Shown in pieces: positions 25,253 through 34,133 of a stretch of DNA of 64,000 nucleotides. The first letter of the stretch is position 1; each line of letters starts with the position of its first letter. The DNA is from an uncultured Flavobacteriaceae bacterium (GTDB taxonomy: Bacteria > Bacteroidota > Bacteroidia > Flavobacteriales > Flavobacteriaceae), in NCBI GenBank assembly GCA_947503005.1, contig CANNCA010000008.1, positions 62,001-126,000 of the forward strand, read 5' to 3'. The notes under the pieces were generated by a model. The model was not told the DNA's origin and did not search any database. It was given only the letters and a program-made list of their open reading frames with translations. The position numbers and the translations under genes are program-made.

Positions 25253-25639
25253 ATGGAAAAAGAAATCATTTACAATACGAACCTCCATTTTGAGCATCAA
25301 CAATGGCGTTCTGAACTAGCTTTTTGGGAAGATGAACTAAAAACTTTTAAAAACCGATTGAGTGAACTTATAACCCGGTGGACGTCCAAGGAGGTACTTA
25401 CTGAGTTAGAACATTACCAAAACGAGTTCATTTTGCATGGTGGGGTCATTGAAGACATCACTGAAGCCATTGATGAACATGAAATTCGAATAGCTGGTCA
25501 AAGTCAAATGGGGATTGAAGCACTTGATACCCATATGGTCAAGAAACATTTAGATATACGCGAAAAGATGGAAATGCAACGTCAAATCTACGCAGAACTG
25601 AAAAAAAAGTTCTTTCGGTTTCTCAGCAAATATATGTAA
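25253..25639 (+). CDS. Small His-rich helical protein, unknown
   Basis: The 128-residue protein is almost entirely helical and charged. I prefer the ATG at 25253; a TTG 27 bp upstream is possible. His residues recur in HFEHQQW, LEHYQNEFILHGG, DEHEIRI and DTHMVKKH. The spacing on successive helices resembles a metal-binding four-helix bundle such as hemerythrin, but I cannot confirm that family. The gene has one of the best operator/-7 pairs, so it is probably strongly induced with the Usp and PPK2 genes. A role in sensing or storing metal or oxygen is only an inference. Confidence 0.65.
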   Translation: MEKEIIYNTNLHFEHQQWRSELAFWEDELKTFKNRLSELITRWTSKEVLTELEHYQNEFILHGGVIEDITEAIDEHEIRIAGQSQMGIEALDTHMVKKHLDIREKMEMQRQIYAELKKKFFRFLSKYM

Positions 25640-25752
25640 GAACCTTGATTGCTTTTTTCTTGCAAAACGATTGAACAAAAGTAGGTTTTTAGTAAATTAT
25701 CTTTAAGAAATTCATTATCTTAAGAATCCCCATGTTCTAAAACCTACCGCAA

Positions 25753-26130
25753 ATGCAGACCCTTTTGGTTATCGAGGATAATCGTACTATTCGCGAAAAC
25801 ACGGCTGAGTTTCTCGAAATGGAAGGCTATGTCGTACTCACCGCTACTAATGGAATTAATGGTTTTAAAAAAATCACCGATTTTAGGCCTGATTTAATCA
25901 TCTGTGATATACTTATGCCCGAAATGGGAGGCCTTGATTTGCTAGCTAAACTCGGATTACATAAGGGATTGAAAACTATACCTGTTATATTCTATAGTGC
26001 CAAAAGCGAAAAAAAGGATATTAAATCAGCTATGGATATGGGTGCCTACGACTACATTGTTAAACCCTCTGATTTGCAAGATCTTTTGGCATCGATCAGA
26101 GAATGTTTGGGAAACAGGAAATTTTCGTAG
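25753..26130 (+). CDS. Single-domain response regulator (CheY-like)
   Basis: The 125-residue receiver domain is alone. It has the acidic pair ED (residues 8-9), the phospho-acceptor D52 in LIICDILMPEMGG, SAKSE (Ser in place of the switch Thr) and the conserved Lys in YIVKPSDL. There is no output domain, so it would act by protein contact or as a phosphate sink. It closely resembles the receiver of the REC-CRP protein at 28321 (IEDNRTIRENTAEFLE versus IEDNKDVRENTADILE). The LOV kinase could therefore phosphorylate both. It lies 113 bp after the helical protein gene. Confidence 0.88.
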   Translation: MQTLLVIEDNRTIRENTAEFLEMEGYVVLTATNGINGFKKITDFRPDLIICDILMPEMGGLDLLAKLGLHKGLKTIPVIFYSAKSEKKDIKSAMDMGAYDYIVKPSDLQDLLASIRECLGNRKFS

Positions 26131-26299
26131 AATTACCGATGACCGTGTCAAGAAAAGGTTACTATCAAATCTTCGGTATGAATATGTTTCCACTATATTA
26201 TTTTAAAATGGAATGTTATTACTCTGTTATATAAAATGATGGATTAATCGATATTGACAATTCGAGTTTTTATTGGCATGGCTTTCAAAGAGCAACATA

Positions 26300-27070
26300 C
26301 TATTCCTCAGCATACCGTTTGTAAAAACTGGACTTCAAAAAACGTTGGGCATCTTCTAAAAGTTGTGCTACCTCCTGTACGGTCTTGTTACGTATTTTTG
26401 AGATTTCAGGTAACTCGAATTGGTGCTCTGTAAAAAGTTCGAACACTGTTCTCATGGGTGTCGGTAGTTGATGCAAGACCATTTCGGTATGTTTTTTAAC
26501 AGTCTCCTCACTAAGCTTTTTATCCAGTTTTGCCATTTGATCTGCTCTATTATCCTCTAAGAATATATTCTTTACAATATAATCGTGTTTTCGGTACGAG
26601 ATGTCATCTAGTTCTTCGAGCATCACCAAATCGCCATCGCCATCGGTACTGAATTTTTCTTCCATGGCATCCCACTCCTGTTTGGCGAAATCATCAATAT
26701 TTTCAAAAAAGATTGTATCGAATTCCTCTTCTACCAAGACATCTTCTAAAAGGGTGTCTGCTTTTTTGAACAACCATGGGTGTAGGTCTTTTCCATCTTC
26801 TATTTCATCAAAATGTTCATAGGCTTCGATAAAAAGCTGATCCGTAAAATCGTCAGGTTTGTATTTGCCCATAGGAATGGTTTTTTTTAGCAAAGCGGTA
26901 TTAAGCCTTTTGGCAACATAGCGTTTTACTTCAGGTAAGACCTTTAATAAGAGCGCATTGAACGCGGCTCTTTTATCCTCTTTTTTGAACAATGCCAAAT
27001 CGGTATATGCTTTTTGAACAAAAAGATGAAATGCTATTCTGCTTTCGTGGTATGCGGTTGTATGTTCCAT
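26300..27070 (-). CDS. Sigma-70-like protein, divergent
   Basis: The 256-residue protein has a layout like ECF sigma factors. An N-terminal region (FNALLLKVLPEVKRYVAKRLN and DDFTDQLFIEAYEHFDEI) recalls region 2. A very acidic insert follows (about 95-165). The C-terminal helix-turn-helix-like stretch (LPTPMRTVFELFTEHQFELPEISKIRNKTVQEVAQLLED) recalls region 4. The acidic linker is unusual. It may be a sigma factor, an anti-activator or a degenerate homologue. It has a palindrome at the standard distance, though the box GACTTTTA is weak. Confidence 0.6.
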   Translation of the reverse strand: MEHTTAYHESRIAFHLFVQKAYTDLALFKKEDKRAAFNALLLKVLPEVKRYVAKRLNTALLKKTIPMGKYKPDDFTDQLFIEAYEHFDEIEDGKDLHPWLFKKADTLLEDVLVEEEFDTIFFENIDDFAKQEWDAMEEKFSTDGDGDLVMLEELDDISYRKHDYIVKNIFLEDNRADQMAKLDKKLSEETVKKHTEMVLHQLPTPMRTVFELFTEHQFELPEISKIRNKTVQEVAQLLEDAQRFLKSSFYKRYAEE

Positions 27071-27091
27071 AAGGATTATTTTTTAGTGGTC

Positions 27092-27134
27092 TAAAAGTCC
27101 GAACTAGTTTTTGAGGTTGAAATGATTTTGGTCA
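27092..27134 (-). promoter_or_regulatory. TGAYN4RTCA operator with weak -7 box, leftward
   Basis: Operator TGATTTTGGTCA is at 27123-27134. On the minus strand, 23 bp further, is GACTTTTA (27099 to 27092), two mismatches to TAnnTTTG. It faces the sigma-like gene at 27070. Confidence 0.55.
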
Positions 27135-27169
27135 GTCCATCCAGTTTTTTAAGACAAAACAAGATGAAC

Positions 27170-27212
27170 TGATCTTCGTCATTGTTTACAATAATCCTTC
27201 AAAGTAATTTGG
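27170..27212 (+). promoter_or_regulatory. TGAYN4RTCA operator and -7 box
   Basis: Operator TGATCTTCGTCA is at 27170-27181, followed by a 23 bp spacer and TAATTTGG at 27205-27212 (one mismatch). It faces the YtxH operon at 27249. This intergenic region thus has two separate, oppositely used palindromes. Confidence 0.65.
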
Positions 27213-27248
27213 CTGCAGTATTAGTAATAACTTAAAATTCAAAAAATC

Positions 27249-27578
27249 ATGCAAAACGATAGTGGAAGTGTAGTATTAGCCTTATTGACAGGAGCTGCAA
27301 TAGGTGCAGGAATCGGAATTCTCTATGCCCCGGAAGAGGGTAAGAAAACCAGAAAAAAAATCAGACGCAAGGTAGAAGATACCAGTCACGATATTTCGGA
27401 GCGTATTTCGCATGCCAAGGAGGAGTTGACCAAATCGGCGGCCGATCAGAAAGACAAATTTGACCGCAAGTTGGATGAGGCCATCTCGAACATGAGCTAT
27501 AAAGCAGATGATATTATCGCTACGCTAGAGCGCAAGTTGGAAGATTTAAAAAAGAAGAACGCCCAATTACAGAAATAA
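27249..27578 (+). CDS. YtxH-domain protein
   Basis: The 109-residue protein has a Gly/Ala-rich hydrophobic start (VVLALLTGAAIGAGIGILYAPEEGKKTRKKI), the signature of YtxH/general-stress proteins, then a long basic and acidic helix likely to be a coiled coil (to KLEDLKKKNAQLQK). YtxH proteins are induced by general stress in other bacteria; their function is unknown. It is the first of three genes spaced by 3-4 bp. Confidence 0.88.
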   Translation: MQNDSGSVVLALLTGAAIGAGIGILYAPEEGKKTRKKIRRKVEDTSHDISERISHAKEELTKSAADQKDKFDRKLDEAISNMSYKADDIIATLERKLEDLKKKNAQLQK

Positions 27579-27582
27579 GCCC

Positions 27583-27927
27583 ATGGCCTTAGAAGAACTC
27601 AAACAAGACCTCATGGAGGCTGATGCCGATGTGAGGTCTTATTTAGAAACTAGTGAAGAGTACTTGCAACTAAAAGTCTTCAAGATTTTAATGCATTCTG
27701 TAACCAATCTTTCACAAATCGCATTGGTCGGAACTCTTATAGTGGTGGCTTTGGTAATGCTATCACTTGGAGCTTCGCTGGCCATCAATGAACAGATGGA
27801 CAGTTTTTATATTGGATTTGTTATTGTGGGACTTGTTTATGTTCTCATTGCTGTACTATGCTATTTTTTCAGGGAGAAATTAGATAAGCCCTTACTACGA
27901 AAATTCTCCAAACACTATTTTGACTGA
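27583..27927 (+). CDS. Holin-X-like (phage_holin_3_6) membrane protein
   Basis: The 114-residue protein has an N-terminal amphipathic part (YLETSEEYLQLKVFKILMHS) and two membrane helices (IALVGTLIVVALVMLSLGASLAI and YIGFVIVGLVYVLIAVLCYFF). This is the layout of the Actinobacterial Holin-X/phage holin 3_6 family, which in Bacteroidota usually sits with YtxH genes and is not a phage holin. It probably modulates the envelope under stress. It is the middle gene of the three-gene operon. Confidence 0.8.
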   Translation: MALEELKQDLMEADADVRSYLETSEEYLQLKVFKILMHSVTNLSQIALVGTLIVVALVMLSLGASLAINEQMDSFYIGFVIVGLVYVLIAVLCYFFREKLDKPLLRKFSKHYFD

Positions 27928-27930
27928 ACC

Positions 27931-28179
27931 ATGCAAAATCGCTATAGCTCATTTTCGGAAATAGATGAACGTTTGAAAATCTTAAACCTTCAACGGCAAG
28001 TTTATAAAGAAAGCATAAAATTAAACCTAAACAGGGCAAAGACCGATATATACCCTACAGCGTTACTTAGTAACGCAAAAGGAATGTTTCAAAAAATGAT
28101 ACTGACCTTTTTGATCAAAAAGGTATCAGACGTCGTGCGGGTTTTTCGTAAAAGAGAGCGGGTCGAGTTTTTGGAGTGA
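27931..28179 (+). CDS. Small conserved protein of YtxH/holin operons
   Basis: The 82-residue basic protein (YSSFSEIDERLKILNLQRQ at the start) matches the third gene typical of flavobacterial YtxH-holin operons, annotated in some genomes as DUF6327; I assign that name with moderate certainty. It starts 3 bp after the holin-like gene. Its coding sequence contains a perfect 18 bp palindrome (28106-28123). Confidence 0.7.
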   Translation: MQNRYSSFSEIDERLKILNLQRQVYKESIKLNLNRAKTDIYPTALLSNAKGMFQKMILTFLIKKVSDVVRVFRKRERVEFLE

Positions 28180-28229
28180 TTTCCTGTTATTTAAAATCCA
28201 GCTCGTTTTTGCCTTTCAAGGCGTAGCGA

Positions 28230-28246
28230 GCCTGCTCCGGGCAGGC
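28230..28246. repeat. Hairpin GCCTGC-n5-GCAGGC between convergent genes
   Basis: Six-bp GC-only arms enclose a 5 nt loop in an AT-rich gap between the convergent YtxH operon and regulator gene. It could act as a bidirectional terminator or be a remnant of a dispersed flavobacterial repeat. Confidence 0.45.
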
Positions 28247-28320
28247 AATTCCACACAATGAACCTCCACAATGTAAAAAATAGAGATTCGTCATTCCTAA
28301 AGATTATAAATTATCGAAGG

Positions 28321-29391
28321 CTATCGAACCTCCGCAACATGCAGCAACTCTTCCTTATCCAATAAAATGATTCTACGGGCTTTACCCATGGTAATCAGTC
28401 CTTCTTCCTTAAAATCAGATAGGGTTCTTATGGCTGTTTCCGTGGCTGTGCCTATGAGACCGGCAAAATCTTCGCGTGAAATATCGATTCCTTCATCCGG
28501 GGAATCTTTTATGATTCCTTTATCATGAAGATTTAATAAAGCTTTGGCCACCCTTTGCCGAACTGTGGAATACGCCATATCGACCATTTGTTGTTGTATT
28601 TCTGCCAGGTTGTTCGAAATAAGATCCATGAACTTATGGGAGACCTCTTTATTTTCATTGAGTAAATGGATAAAATCTGTTTTTGGTATGCCGTAAACTT
28701 CCGCTGCCTCCAACACGGTTGCCGATTCTAAATACGTTTCATTATGGCTCATTAGGGAAAGTTGACCCAAAAAATCCCCTGTTTTGTGAATACCAGTCAC
28801 GAATTCTTTCCCTATTTCGGTAGATTTATAGGTTTTTACAGTTCCACTTTCAATAAAATAAAGAGTGTGTGCGGCATCGCCCTCCATAAAAACGAAATCC
28901 TTTTTGTCGTAGGTTTTGGGGCGATAATCCCTTGAAATGCGTTCTAAATTGAGATAATCAAAGGCATCTTCAAAAAATTGGTTGATACCTTCGATGTTCT
29001 TGGAAAACTCCTTTCTTAGAAAATCATTTTTTTGTAAGCGACAAGCGACCGCTTCCAATAGTTCATGTTCTTCAAACGGCTTGGTGAGGTAATCATCGGC
29101 ACCAAGGTTCATGCCTTTACGGAAATCCGCTTTCTCTGACTTTGCGGTCAAAAAGATAAATGGAATACTGGCCATAGCTTTGTTTTTGCTCAATTCTTCC
29201 AGTACTCCGTAGCCATCCATTTGGGGCATCATCACATCGCAGATAATGATATCAGGATGGAATTGCTGAGTCTTTTCAACACCTTTTTTTCCATCTTCCG
29301 CCGTTTCCACCTCATAATCGGCGAGTTCCAAAATGTCCGCTGTATTCTCACGAACATCTTTGTTGTCTTCTATGATCAGTACTTTTTTCAT
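28321..29391 (-). CDS. REC-CRP fusion: response regulator with cNMP-like and Crp HTH domains
   Basis: The 356-residue regulator has a receiver domain (about 1-120; phospho-acceptor D52 in IIICDVMMPQMDG, FLTAKSE, YLTKPFEE), a linker, a cyclic-nucleotide-binding-like domain (about 150-265; FMEGDAAHTLYFIESGTV, TGDFLGQLSLMSHNE) and a Crp/Fnr winged helix (ISREDFAGLIGTATETAIRTL). In the recognition helix the Glu and Arg that FNR/CRP use to read TGA half-sites are kept (TETAIR). FNR's iron-sulfur cysteines are absent, so phosphorylation from the adjacent kinase is the likely input. An ATG at 29427 overlaps the kinase stop; I prefer 29391, which starts the conserved MKKVLIIEDN. Confidence 0.92.
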   Translation of the reverse strand: MKKVLIIEDNKDVRENTADILELADYEVETAEDGKKGVEKTQQFHPDIIICDVMMPQMDGYGVLEELSKNKAMASIPFIFLTAKSEKADFRKGMNLGADDYLTKPFEEHELLEAVACRLQKNDFLRKEFSKNIEGINQFFEDAFDYLNLERISRDYRPKTYDKKDFVFMEGDAAHTLYFIESGTVKTYKSTEIGKEFVTGIHKTGDFLGQLSLMSHNETYLESATVLEAAEVYGIPKTDFIHLLNENKEVSHKFMDLISNNLAEIQQQMVDMAYSTVRQRVAKALLNLHDKGIIKDSPDEGIDISREDFAGLIGTATETAIRTLSDFKEEGLITMGKARRIILLDKEELLHVAEVR

Positions 29392-29423
29392 TTGCTGTAT
29401 TTTAAATGTTTTTATAACATCTA

Positions 29424-32400
29424 TCATCTTCTACCCGCGACGGGAAAATCCACATAAAAAATCGCTCCTTTACCCAATTTGCTTTTAAAACTGATGGTAC
29501 CACCCATGAGTTCGGTATACTGTTTTACAATATGGAGGCCAAGGCCGGTACCTTGAATGTTGGTAGCATTCTTGGCACGAAAAAAACGTTCAAATAAATT
29601 GTCTTGCTCTTCAATCGGTATACCCATGCCCTCATCAGCAACCTGTAACGAGACCTTGTCTTCTGTAGCACTAATACCTACATATATTTTACTGTTTTCC
29701 TCGGAATACTTAATGGCATTCGAAATCAGATTAATCAGTATGTGGCGCATCAGTTTTGCATCTAAAAAAACGGAAACTGCAGGTTGTTCATGTTCCAAAA
29801 TAAGGGTTTGACCTTCTTTTTGGCTGGTCTCAATCTCATCTATAACAGATTGTGTAAGTTCTACCAAGTCAAAATCTGCTAGTTGTAATGCGGTTTTCCC
29901 TTCTTCAAGTTTGCTCAAGGAAAGGAAGTCGTTCAATATGACGACCAGGTTACGCACGTTCGATTTAATCTGCTTGATATACTTTTTTCGTTTCTCCTCT
30001 TTACCCGGTTCATTTTGCTTTCCTATCAAAATGGCAGAAGACAATATTGCACTTAAAGGCGTTCTGAACTCATGCGACGCCATAGAAATAAAGCGCGATT
30101 TCAATTCGTTAAGCTCCTGCTCAGTTTGCAAGGCCTTTAAGAGTTCTAGTTGCACCCGTTTTTGATCAGTAGTATTCGTGTGTACGAATAGTGCCCAGGT
30201 GATGTTTTTATCCGCATAAAGTGGTATGGAGTTTACAGAATAGTTTTGCTTACCGTAAGTCATCTCGAACGACAGGTGCTCGCCAGATAAGGTTTTTTGT
30301 ACATCCTGTTTTATTTGCTCCTTCAACTCTTTTGTTATGACAGGTAAATCATTGATACTTTTACCTTCATAATCATTTTTATCGAGTTTGAATTTCTGTA
30401 ATTCTTCCCCTTCCAAATACACCACTTCCATATTGGTGTTAAAGACGCTGATAACGCCTTTCGGAAAGTTTTGGGCAATTGCTGCAAATAGGGCTTGACT
30501 GGCCATGGCCCTATTTTCAGCAACTTTTGTGGTTTCAATCTGATTCTCAAGACTTTGGTTTGCCTCAACGAGTTTCTCAACAGTTGCCGTTATCTCATTG
30601 GTGCGTTGGGCCACTTTTTCCTCCAACTGCTCCTTACTTTTCCGTAACGCTTTATTAACGTTATGCCGCTCTATGGCCACACTGGTCAACTGTGTCATAT
30701 TGGCAACAATTTCCCGTTCACCTTTTGTGGGGGTGCGAACATCATCGCAGTAAATAGCAAATGTTCCTAAAACCTTTTTTTGAGAAGAGAATATGGGAGA
30801 TGACCAACACGATTTTATATCATGTTTCATGGCTAGTTGTTTATAGTCCGGACAAAGGGGTTCGTTGGCGATATCGCCTACAATGACCTCCTTTTTTATG
30901 TAGACAGCTTTACTGCAACAATTAATTTCATCCTCTATTTTAACTCCCACTATACCCTTACTGAAACTATCGGGAAGATTGGGAGCCGCCAATATATTTA
31001 ACGTACCTTTTTCTTCATCAAGCAATAAAATGGAGGCCATACAATTACTTAGATGTTTTTCGACCGTCTCAATGATTTTATGGGCAATTTCAGAAAGCGG
31101 TTGATCTTCCGTGATTAGTTCAAGTACTACCTGAATCTGGTCTTTGAGAAGTTCAGCCTTTTTTCGTTCAGTAATATCATTCTGAACGCCTATAAAATGG
31201 GTAAGTTCGCCATTTTTATCGTTAACGGGCGTAATGGTCAGTTCGTTCCAGAAAAGTGTACCATCTTTACGATAATTTCGAAGGATGACTTGGCAGGCCT
31301 GTTGTTTTTTTAGAGCGGTACGCATCAACGCTATGCCTTCTTGCTCCCGATCATTGTTTTGTAAAAAGCGACAGTTTTTTCCCAGCACTTCACTTTTGTT
31401 ATATCCAGTAATCTTAACAAAAGCATCATTACAGTAGATAATGGGGAAATCTGGTAATTGGGCATCTACGATAAGAATGCCATTGCCCGCCGCCTCCAAA
31501 GCATTATTTCTAATATCCAGTATTTTTTTTAGCGCAGTGCCTTTGCTGATATCACGTGCGACCGATAGAATTTTATCCTTTCCAAAAGGAACTGAGCGTG
31601 CTTCAAAATCAATCTGTCTTTTAATACCGGGCACCGTGACCTCAATTGCCAACATTTTTTTGGTCTCATGCACTTCTTTCAAAGCTTTCAATATTTTATC
31701 GGCCGCCGCAAGAGGTAGATATCGTTTTACATTTTTACCAATTAGTTTTTCCTTTGGGGCGATCAGAAGCGAGGGGTCAGATGCTTGAATCTCTAACGTT
31801 TTCCCATCTTTATCATGTATTAAAATAAGATCGGGTAGGACTCCCAGTATGGCTCTGTTTTTAGCTTCGCTTTCCCGCAATTCTTGTTCCGTCTTTCTAT
31901 TCTCGGTAACATCCCTTACAATGGATAATAACGCGTGGTTATTTAGCGGTACGGTTCGTGCCTCATAATCAAAACGGCCCGTGGGTAGATTCAAAGAATA
32001 TTCCGTTACCTGCAATTTTTGCGTTTTAATGGTAAGATCATGTGCCTTTTTAACGACTTTGTATACCTCTGGCGGAAGCACATCTTTCCTGTTTTTTCCA
32101 ATGAGCTCTTCTTGGGGCACCAGCAATTTTTCAGGTTCTGGTGTAAAGTAGTCTAAATAGTTGCCGTCATGATCCAATATGAACATCATATCTGGTAAGG
32201 CCTCCAATAAGGCATTGTTCTTGGCTTCATTTTGCCGGAGTTCTTCTTCGCCCTTTTTTTGTTCGGTAATGTCTGAAATAAAACCTTCGAGTGCTATCAA
32301 GCTTCCTTTTTTGTCGAATATGCCCTGTCCCAATTCTCTTAAATATTTGACCTTCCCTCGTTTGTCTCGGATACGGTAAGTCACCGTAAAAGGTTTTTTC

Positions 32401-33044
32401 TTGTCCAATGATTTTTGGGTGATTGACCAAATTGGTTCCTGATCTTCCTTAAAAGTTAAATCCGAAAAATGAACCTTGCCTTCTAAAAAATCCTTAGGTG
32501 GATGGCCCGTTACTTGCCGACAGCCTTCACTGATATATTCCATGGTCCAGTCACGATCATTTTTGCATCGATATACAATACCCTGTAGATTGCCGACCAA
32601 GGTGTTCAATTTTCGATTGCTTTCTGCTAGAAATGCGTTTGTTTCTTGCAAAGCGGTCATATCCATCATACGGCTGGTGGCATCCTTAACGAAGGCTACC
32701 GTAACCTGCTTGCCATTTAGAGTTGTGGGACTTAAGCTGATATCCAATGGGAATTCAGAACCTTTTTTTTTGAGGCCCCAAAGATCCAGTCCCAAACCCA
32801 TGGTGCGGGTTTCAGGTTTCTTTACATACTTTTTTCGATGGACACCATGCTTTTTCCTGAATTTCTCAGGAAGTAAGTTTTCAAGCTTAGTATCTTTTAG
32901 TTCTCCTTTGGAATAACCGAACATTCGTTCACAAGACCCATTGGCATCAAGAATTCGACCAGCGTCATCCACAACCAAAATGCCTTCGATGGAGGCGTCA
33001 AAAATGCTTTGAAGCAATGCGGTTTCTTTCTTTTGATTGTTCAT
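29424..33044 (-). CDS. Cytoplasmic multi-PAS histidine kinase with LOV and GAF domains
   Basis: The 1206-residue kinase has no membrane segments. Domains in order: PAS (about 8-125), PAS_3-type (145-262), two related PAS (270-385, 390-500), LOV (513-627), GAF (640-795), coiled coil, PAS (845-962), HisKA with H991 in SMASHEFRTPL, and HATPase (NLISNAIKYSEE, DEGMGIP, GTGLGLHIVKQY). The LOV domain has GKNCRFLQ with C558. N590, N600 and Q621 follow at the spacing of plant phototropin LOV2 (+32, +42, +63), so it should form a flavin-cysteinyl adduct in blue light. No receiver is attached; the REC-CRP gene follows immediately. Confidence 0.92.
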   Translation of the reverse strand: MNNQKKETALLQSIFDASIEGILVVDDAGRILDANGSCERMFGYSKGELKDTKLENLLPEKFRKKHGVHRKKYVKKPETRTMGLGLDLWGLKKKGSEFPLDISLSPTTLNGKQVTVAFVKDATSRMMDMTALQETNAFLAESNRKLNTLVGNLQGIVYRCKNDRDWTMEYISEGCRQVTGHPPKDFLEGKVHFSDLTFKEDQEPIWSITQKSLDKKKPFTVTYRIRDKRGKVKYLRELGQGIFDKKGSLIALEGFISDITEQKKGEEELRQNEAKNNALLEALPDMMFILDHDGNYLDYFTPEPEKLLVPQEELIGKNRKDVLPPEVYKVVKKAHDLTIKTQKLQVTEYSLNLPTGRFDYEARTVPLNNHALLSIVRDVTENRKTEQELRESEAKNRAILGVLPDLILIHDKDGKTLEIQASDPSLLIAPKEKLIGKNVKRYLPLAAADKILKALKEVHETKKMLAIEVTVPGIKRQIDFEARSVPFGKDKILSVARDISKGTALKKILDIRNNALEAAGNGILIVDAQLPDFPIIYCNDAFVKITGYNKSEVLGKNCRFLQNNDREQEGIALMRTALKKQQACQVILRNYRKDGTLFWNELTITPVNDKNGELTHFIGVQNDITERKKAELLKDQIQVVLELITEDQPLSEIAHKIIETVEKHLSNCMASILLLDEEKGTLNILAAPNLPDSFSKGIVGVKIEDEINCCSKAVYIKKEVIVGDIANEPLCPDYKQLAMKHDIKSCWSSPIFSSQKKVLGTFAIYCDDVRTPTKGEREIVANMTQLTSVAIERHNVNKALRKSKEQLEEKVAQRTNEITATVEKLVEANQSLENQIETTKVAENRAMASQALFAAIAQNFPKGVISVFNTNMEVVYLEGEELQKFKLDKNDYEGKSINDLPVITKELKEQIKQDVQKTLSGEHLSFEMTYGKQNYSVNSIPLYADKNITWALFVHTNTTDQKRVQLELLKALQTEQELNELKSRFISMASHEFRTPLSAILSSAILIGKQNEPGKEEKRKKYIKQIKSNVRNLVVILNDFLSLSKLEEGKTALQLADFDLVELTQSVIDEIETSQKEGQTLILEHEQPAVSVFLDAKLMRHILINLISNAIKYSEENSKIYVGISATEDKVSLQVADEGMGIPIEEQDNLFERFFRAKNATNIQGTGLGLHIVKQYTELMGGTISFKSKLGKGAIFYVDFPVAGRR

Positions 33045-33056
33045 TTTTTATTCTTT

Positions 33057-34121
33057 TCACTGTAACTCAACGCTATCAGTATCCATTCGTCTAATTTTCG
33101 GAAAGGTATCTGGATAAGATTCCTGAATGAACCCTATCAGTTTTTCTCGTACACTGCAACGTAAATTCCAGCCAGCAGAAGCGTTTTTAGTACTAAAAGT
33201 TGCCCTGAGTTGCATTGTTCTTTCGTCGACTTCGGTCACCAAAAGATCAGCTACTCTTTTATCCCACAATTTCTCATTTCCCAAAATCTCAATAAATTTT
33301 TTTCGCAATTCGGCCACCGGAAAGCTATAATCCACATAGATGAAAACACTGTTAATGATATCCTTAGAATTGAAGCTCCAGTTCACAAAGGGGTGGTCAT
33401 TAAAATAGTTCAAAGGCAAAACCAACCGTCTCCAATCCCATGTCTTGACAACGACGTAGGTCAGGGTAACATCTTCGACGGTACCAAATTCACCTTCGAT
33501 TACCACTTGATCGTCGATTTTCAAGGGTTGCGTAAAGGCCATTTGAAACCCAGAGACTAAATTTGCGATTGACTTTTGAGCGGCTACCCCGACTATGATC
33601 CCTATAATTCCTGCAGATGTTAAAATGGTTTCGCCCAGTTCCCGGGCTGCTGGAATATTCCATAATATAGAAGCGATGGCCAAGGTTATAATAACCACCA
33701 TGGCCACACTTTTTATAAATCGCAGTTGGGTCAATACTTTTCGCTCCTTGGCTTTGTTGGGGCCATTTATCTGAAACTTTTCTTTTACTACAACTTCCAA
33801 TGCTTGTAATAAGGCCATCAACATCCAAGCAAAATTCACAATGAGAAGAGCTTCTATAAACTTATGACCCAATGAATTTAACTCGGAATAAAAAAGTAAG
33901 GAGGAATAAATAAGTAGCAACGGTATAAAAAACTTGGCAGGTCTTCTCAGGTATTTTAGCAATTGCTCTTTTAGGATCGAAGGTTTTTTTTGGTTATATA
34001 TTCTTAAGACAGAAAAAATTGCCCATCGAAGCGCAAGCCCCACAACTATGCATGCTAATAACACTGTTATGTGCGTCAACCAAGATTCTTCGCCAAAAAA
34101 TTCTGAGACAAGCGCGTCCAT
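33057..34121 (-). CDS. MscS-family mechanosensitive channel
   Basis: The 354-residue protein has four or five N-terminal membrane helices (THITVLLACIVVGLALRW onward), the pore-lining helix with TSAGIIGIIVGVAAQKSIANLVSGF, and the MscS beta domain (IDDQVVIEGEFGTVEDVTLTYVVVKTWDWRRLVLPLNYF). It releases solutes under osmotic downshock. The ATG at 34121 is chosen over 34154, which lies upstream of the inferred leftward -7 box TATTTTTA (34141 to 34134). The kinase gene follows after 12 bp, so channel, kinase and regulator form one operon. Confidence 0.9.
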   Translation of the reverse strand: MDALVSEFFGEESWLTHITVLLACIVVGLALRWAIFSVLRIYNQKKPSILKEQLLKYLRRPAKFFIPLLLIYSSLLFYSELNSLGHKFIEALLIVNFAWMLMALLQALEVVVKEKFQINGPNKAKERKVLTQLRFIKSVAMVVIITLAIASILWNIPAARELGETILTSAGIIGIIVGVAAQKSIANLVSGFQMAFTQPLKIDDQVVIEGEFGTVEDVTLTYVVVKTWDWRRLVLPLNYFNDHPFVNWSFNSKDIINSVFIYVDYSFPVAELRKKFIEILGNEKLWDKRVADLLVTEVDERTMQLRATFSTKNASAGWNLRCSVREKLIGFIQESYPDTFPKIRRMDTDSVELQ

Positions 34122-34133
34122 GAAATTTTTCTG

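Noticed and set aside
27583-27927. Holin-like gene as a sign of a prophage
   Set aside because: No other phage genes are present; this family with YtxH neighbours is a normal stress operon of Bacteroidota.
29424-33044. Classification of the kinase as a hybrid kinase with its own receiver
   Set aside because: The protein ends with the ATPase domain (GAIFYVDFPVAGRR); no receiver follows within the gene.
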